Of a stretch of DNA of 35,082 nucleotides, positions 34,501 through 35,082 are shown one piece after another (within the stretch, counting starts at the first letter, position 1; each line of letters opens with the position of its first letter). Made by a program: the position numbers and the translations under genes. This DNA comes from Candidatus Omnitrophota bacterium. Its GTDB lineage: Bacteria; Verrucomicrobiota; Verrucomicrobiia; Limisphaerales; UBA1319. A model generated the notes under the pieces. The model had not been told where the DNA came from and searched no databases. It worked only from the letters and a program-made list of their open reading frames with translations. The DNA lies in assembly GCA_023473405.1 (NCBI GenBank), contig JAMCZD010000408.1, positions 1 through 35,082 on the forward strand, given 5' to 3'.

Positions 34501-35082
34501 ACCGGCACCATTATCGTTGCCGATCAGCCCATTGCCGTTTTCGGCAGCCATCAATGCGCCAACCTGCCCACCTCGACTACCTTCTTCGGCAACTACCTGG
34601 TCGAACAACTATTTCCCGCCAAAATGTGGGGAACCACGTTTGTCAGCGTCCCGCTCCGCACCCGCTCGAAAGGCGACACCTTCCGGTTCCTGGCCCTGTT
34701 CAACAATACCACCGTAACCACCAATGGAGTACCGATCCCTCACGCGATCAACCAAGGACGGTTCATCGAAGTCCAACTGGCGACCGGGACACAAATCAAC
34801 TCCGACAAACCCATCCTCGTTGCCCAATATGCCAATAGTTCCGATTTCGATAACGTCAAGAATGCCGATCCGTTCATGGTCCTGATCCCGCCCATCGGGC
34901 TTTTTGGCTCGAGCTACGTCGTTCAGACACCCACCGTCGATTTCACCGGTAATTTCATCAATATTATGGCCCCTGCCGCCGCAGTCGGTCAGGTCCGGGT
35001 CGATGGCGCGGTTATTCCCGCCGCCCAATTCTCGCCCATTGGCGCCAGCGGCTTTTCCGGAGCGCAAGTCTCCGTAGCCACC
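31600..35082 (+). CDS. Secreted Ig-like / six-Kelch / IgGFc-binding-like protein (partial, runs off window)
   Basis: Open for 1,161 codons from the ATG at 31600 to the window end, with no stop, so the C-terminus is missing. A signal peptide is clear (basic start, hydrophobic core, likely cleavage after 'GGQA', about residue 23). Next is a 'LAPGWNLIANQ' domain (about 25-205) seen in secreted Verrucomicrobiota proteins, two Ig-like domains (about 208-288 and 290-375, with 'TYQWFLNNSAIADAT' and 'DAGTY'), six Kelch repeats (about 395-675), an Ig-like linker (about 677-770), and an IgGFc-binding-like domain from residue 781 ('GSGGTDFWLTFPGNY') to the edge. Several Cys residues suggest disulfides outside the cytoplasm. 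It starts 8 bases after the giant gene stop, without a clear Shine-Dalgarno, so co-transcription is likely. Probable role: surface adhesion or binding; no ligand can be named. Confidence 0.85.
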   Translation, partial: MKPKLFLFAFAWLTTAAFTGGQAASYSISLAPGWNLIANQVDGANGNGIRIIIPAAPLGSQLMKYNLATKSFGAIETYTAAAGWLPGTNVLNPGEGIYFSNSLSSTFNLTINGISHTPVLPLNIGPGTVLVARQTNDVATIANILGYNPPNFTIVYRFNPGHGFDPDTLASPNYTIYTLKDGAWTSPPGAPVDIRVGESVWVSTNGSPPTIALQPRSQSVCPRDKVAFTIRATGSVPLTYQWFLNNSAIADATNSNYGIATVEPPDLGTYTIKVTNPFGSTVSSNATLTFANPPAAAGPTNTVAYPGDPVSLTTVPSGEGPFSFAWFKNGVLLSGQVTNVLEFPSVGPSDAGTYCVVVYGFCGSATNCATLKVLPSPCCDNKSWITFDQGRIQARRGHAMAYDSARNRVVLFGGYGPKTLMGDTWEWDGSTWTQVATEGPSARAFTAMAYDSRIHLTVLFGGSDAKSPQNDTWTWDGTQWKRLEVVGPSLRSGHSMAYNSALGVTVLFGGQSPDGAPLGDTWVFDGSRWAQVSTGSTNPEPRMRSAMAYGSSQNQTILFGGFGKDTVLGDTWNWDGKQWTRVANSGPPARAFHALAYDDNCDRIVLFGGGKTSASPMGDTWEWDGKNWAEKKAEGPSPRTDHAMAYDSATVQTILFGGMPTTQLPMADTWAWGINQGPLQIVSVYAVCEDNQIVITFSSPVSSASATNLANYQLTCGSTPISISQILLNEDARIVTLITDLPFPVTSGCTLYVHGVRGLCGNVIRSVQQGLECSREPCGLGSGGTDFWLTFPGNYAPDPTNQPQLKLFIAGAPGTIGAVAMPGLATPFLAGYAIPAAGVATVTLPREADLANANELIEKKGIHITASRRVNVYGHNHIRFTTDSFLGLSTSALGKVYMVLTYQNVFNAVPELSGSQFAMVATQDGTTVTVVPSAKVGAHPAGIPFTVPLMRGQTYQLRNTLSAPADLTGTIIVADQPIAVFGSHQCANLPTSTTFFGNYLVEQLFPAKMWGTTFVSVPLRTRSKGDTFRFLALFNNTTVTTNGVPIPHAINQGRFIEVQLATGTQINSDKPILVAQYANSSDFDNVKNADPFMVLIPPIGLFGSSYVVQTPTVDFTGNFINIMAPAAAVGQVRVDGAVIPAAQFSPIGASGFSGAQVSVAT
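32740..33620 (+). repeat. Six tandem Kelch-like repeats (about 49 residues each)
   Basis: Each unit reads roughly 'MAYDS....VLFGG', then 'MGDTWEWDG..W....GPSPR'. The conserved Met-Ala-Tyr codons recur near 32797, 32941, 33088, 33238, 33385 and 33529, a period of about 147 bp. Six units would fit a closed six-bladed beta-propeller. Confidence 0.85.

Overview
The window looks like chromosomal DNA of a GC-rich Verrucomicrobiota bacterium, most likely Limisphaerales/Pedosphaera-like. This rests on protein style only: a secreted Gfo/Idh/MocA oxidoreductase, a giant LEPR-XLL surface protein, and a Kelch/Ig/IgGFc-binding protein whose N-terminus has the 'LAPGWNLIANQ' type seen in Pedosphaera-like secreted proteins. 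No rRNA, tRNA, transposase or CRISPR array was seen.

Layout. (1) 239-1000: a NIF3-family metalloprotein. (2) 1001-1427: a gap with a perfect hairpin just before the next operon. (3) 1428-12024: ten closely packed plus-strand genes forming one apparent operon for a group 4 membrane-bound [NiFe] hydrogenase. In order: a formate-dehydrogenase-like molybdopterin protein, a sulfhydrogenase-beta-like Fe-S protein, a sulfhydrogenase-gamma-like FAD/NAD(P)/[2Fe-2S] protein, a hydrogenase maturation protease, an antiporter-like membrane subunit, a fused 30-kDa/49-kDa-like large subunit, the HycD/NuoH-like membrane subunit, a HycF/NuoI-like ferredoxin, the HycG/NuoB-like small subunit and HypA. (4) 12088-13065: a signal-peptide-bearing Gfo/Idh/MocA oxidoreductase, convergent with an unrecognised 194-aa gene (13081-13665, minus). 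(5) 13741-13864: a 124-bp palindromic repeat-like element. (6) 13902-31592: one 5,896-residue ORF with a LEPR-XLL motif, beta-rich repeats, EF-hand-like loops, RTX arrays, SdrD B-like and Calx-beta domains. (7) 31600 to the window end: a secreted protein with two Ig-like domains, six Kelch repeats and an IgGFc-binding-like domain, cut by the window edge.

How the genes may work together. The hydrogenase has complete NiFe-ligand motifs, a cleavable C-terminal tail and its own protease, so it should be a real Ni-containing enzyme. Its electron-input module is unusual. The beta/gamma pair normally belongs to soluble group 3b sulfhydrogenases. The molybdopterin subunit is formate-dehydrogenase-like overall, but by motif alignment it has lost the three residues central to formate oxidation (Sec/Cys, His and Arg become Tyr, Cys and Thr). 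I infer a membrane H2-evolving or H2-oxidising complex joined to a flavin/NAD(P) module and to a molybdopterin subunit of unknown substrate or purely electron-transfer role. This is the best candidate in the window for an undescribed system. The two large surface proteins at the right look like a co-transcribed, calcium-dependent adhesion or cell-surface pair.
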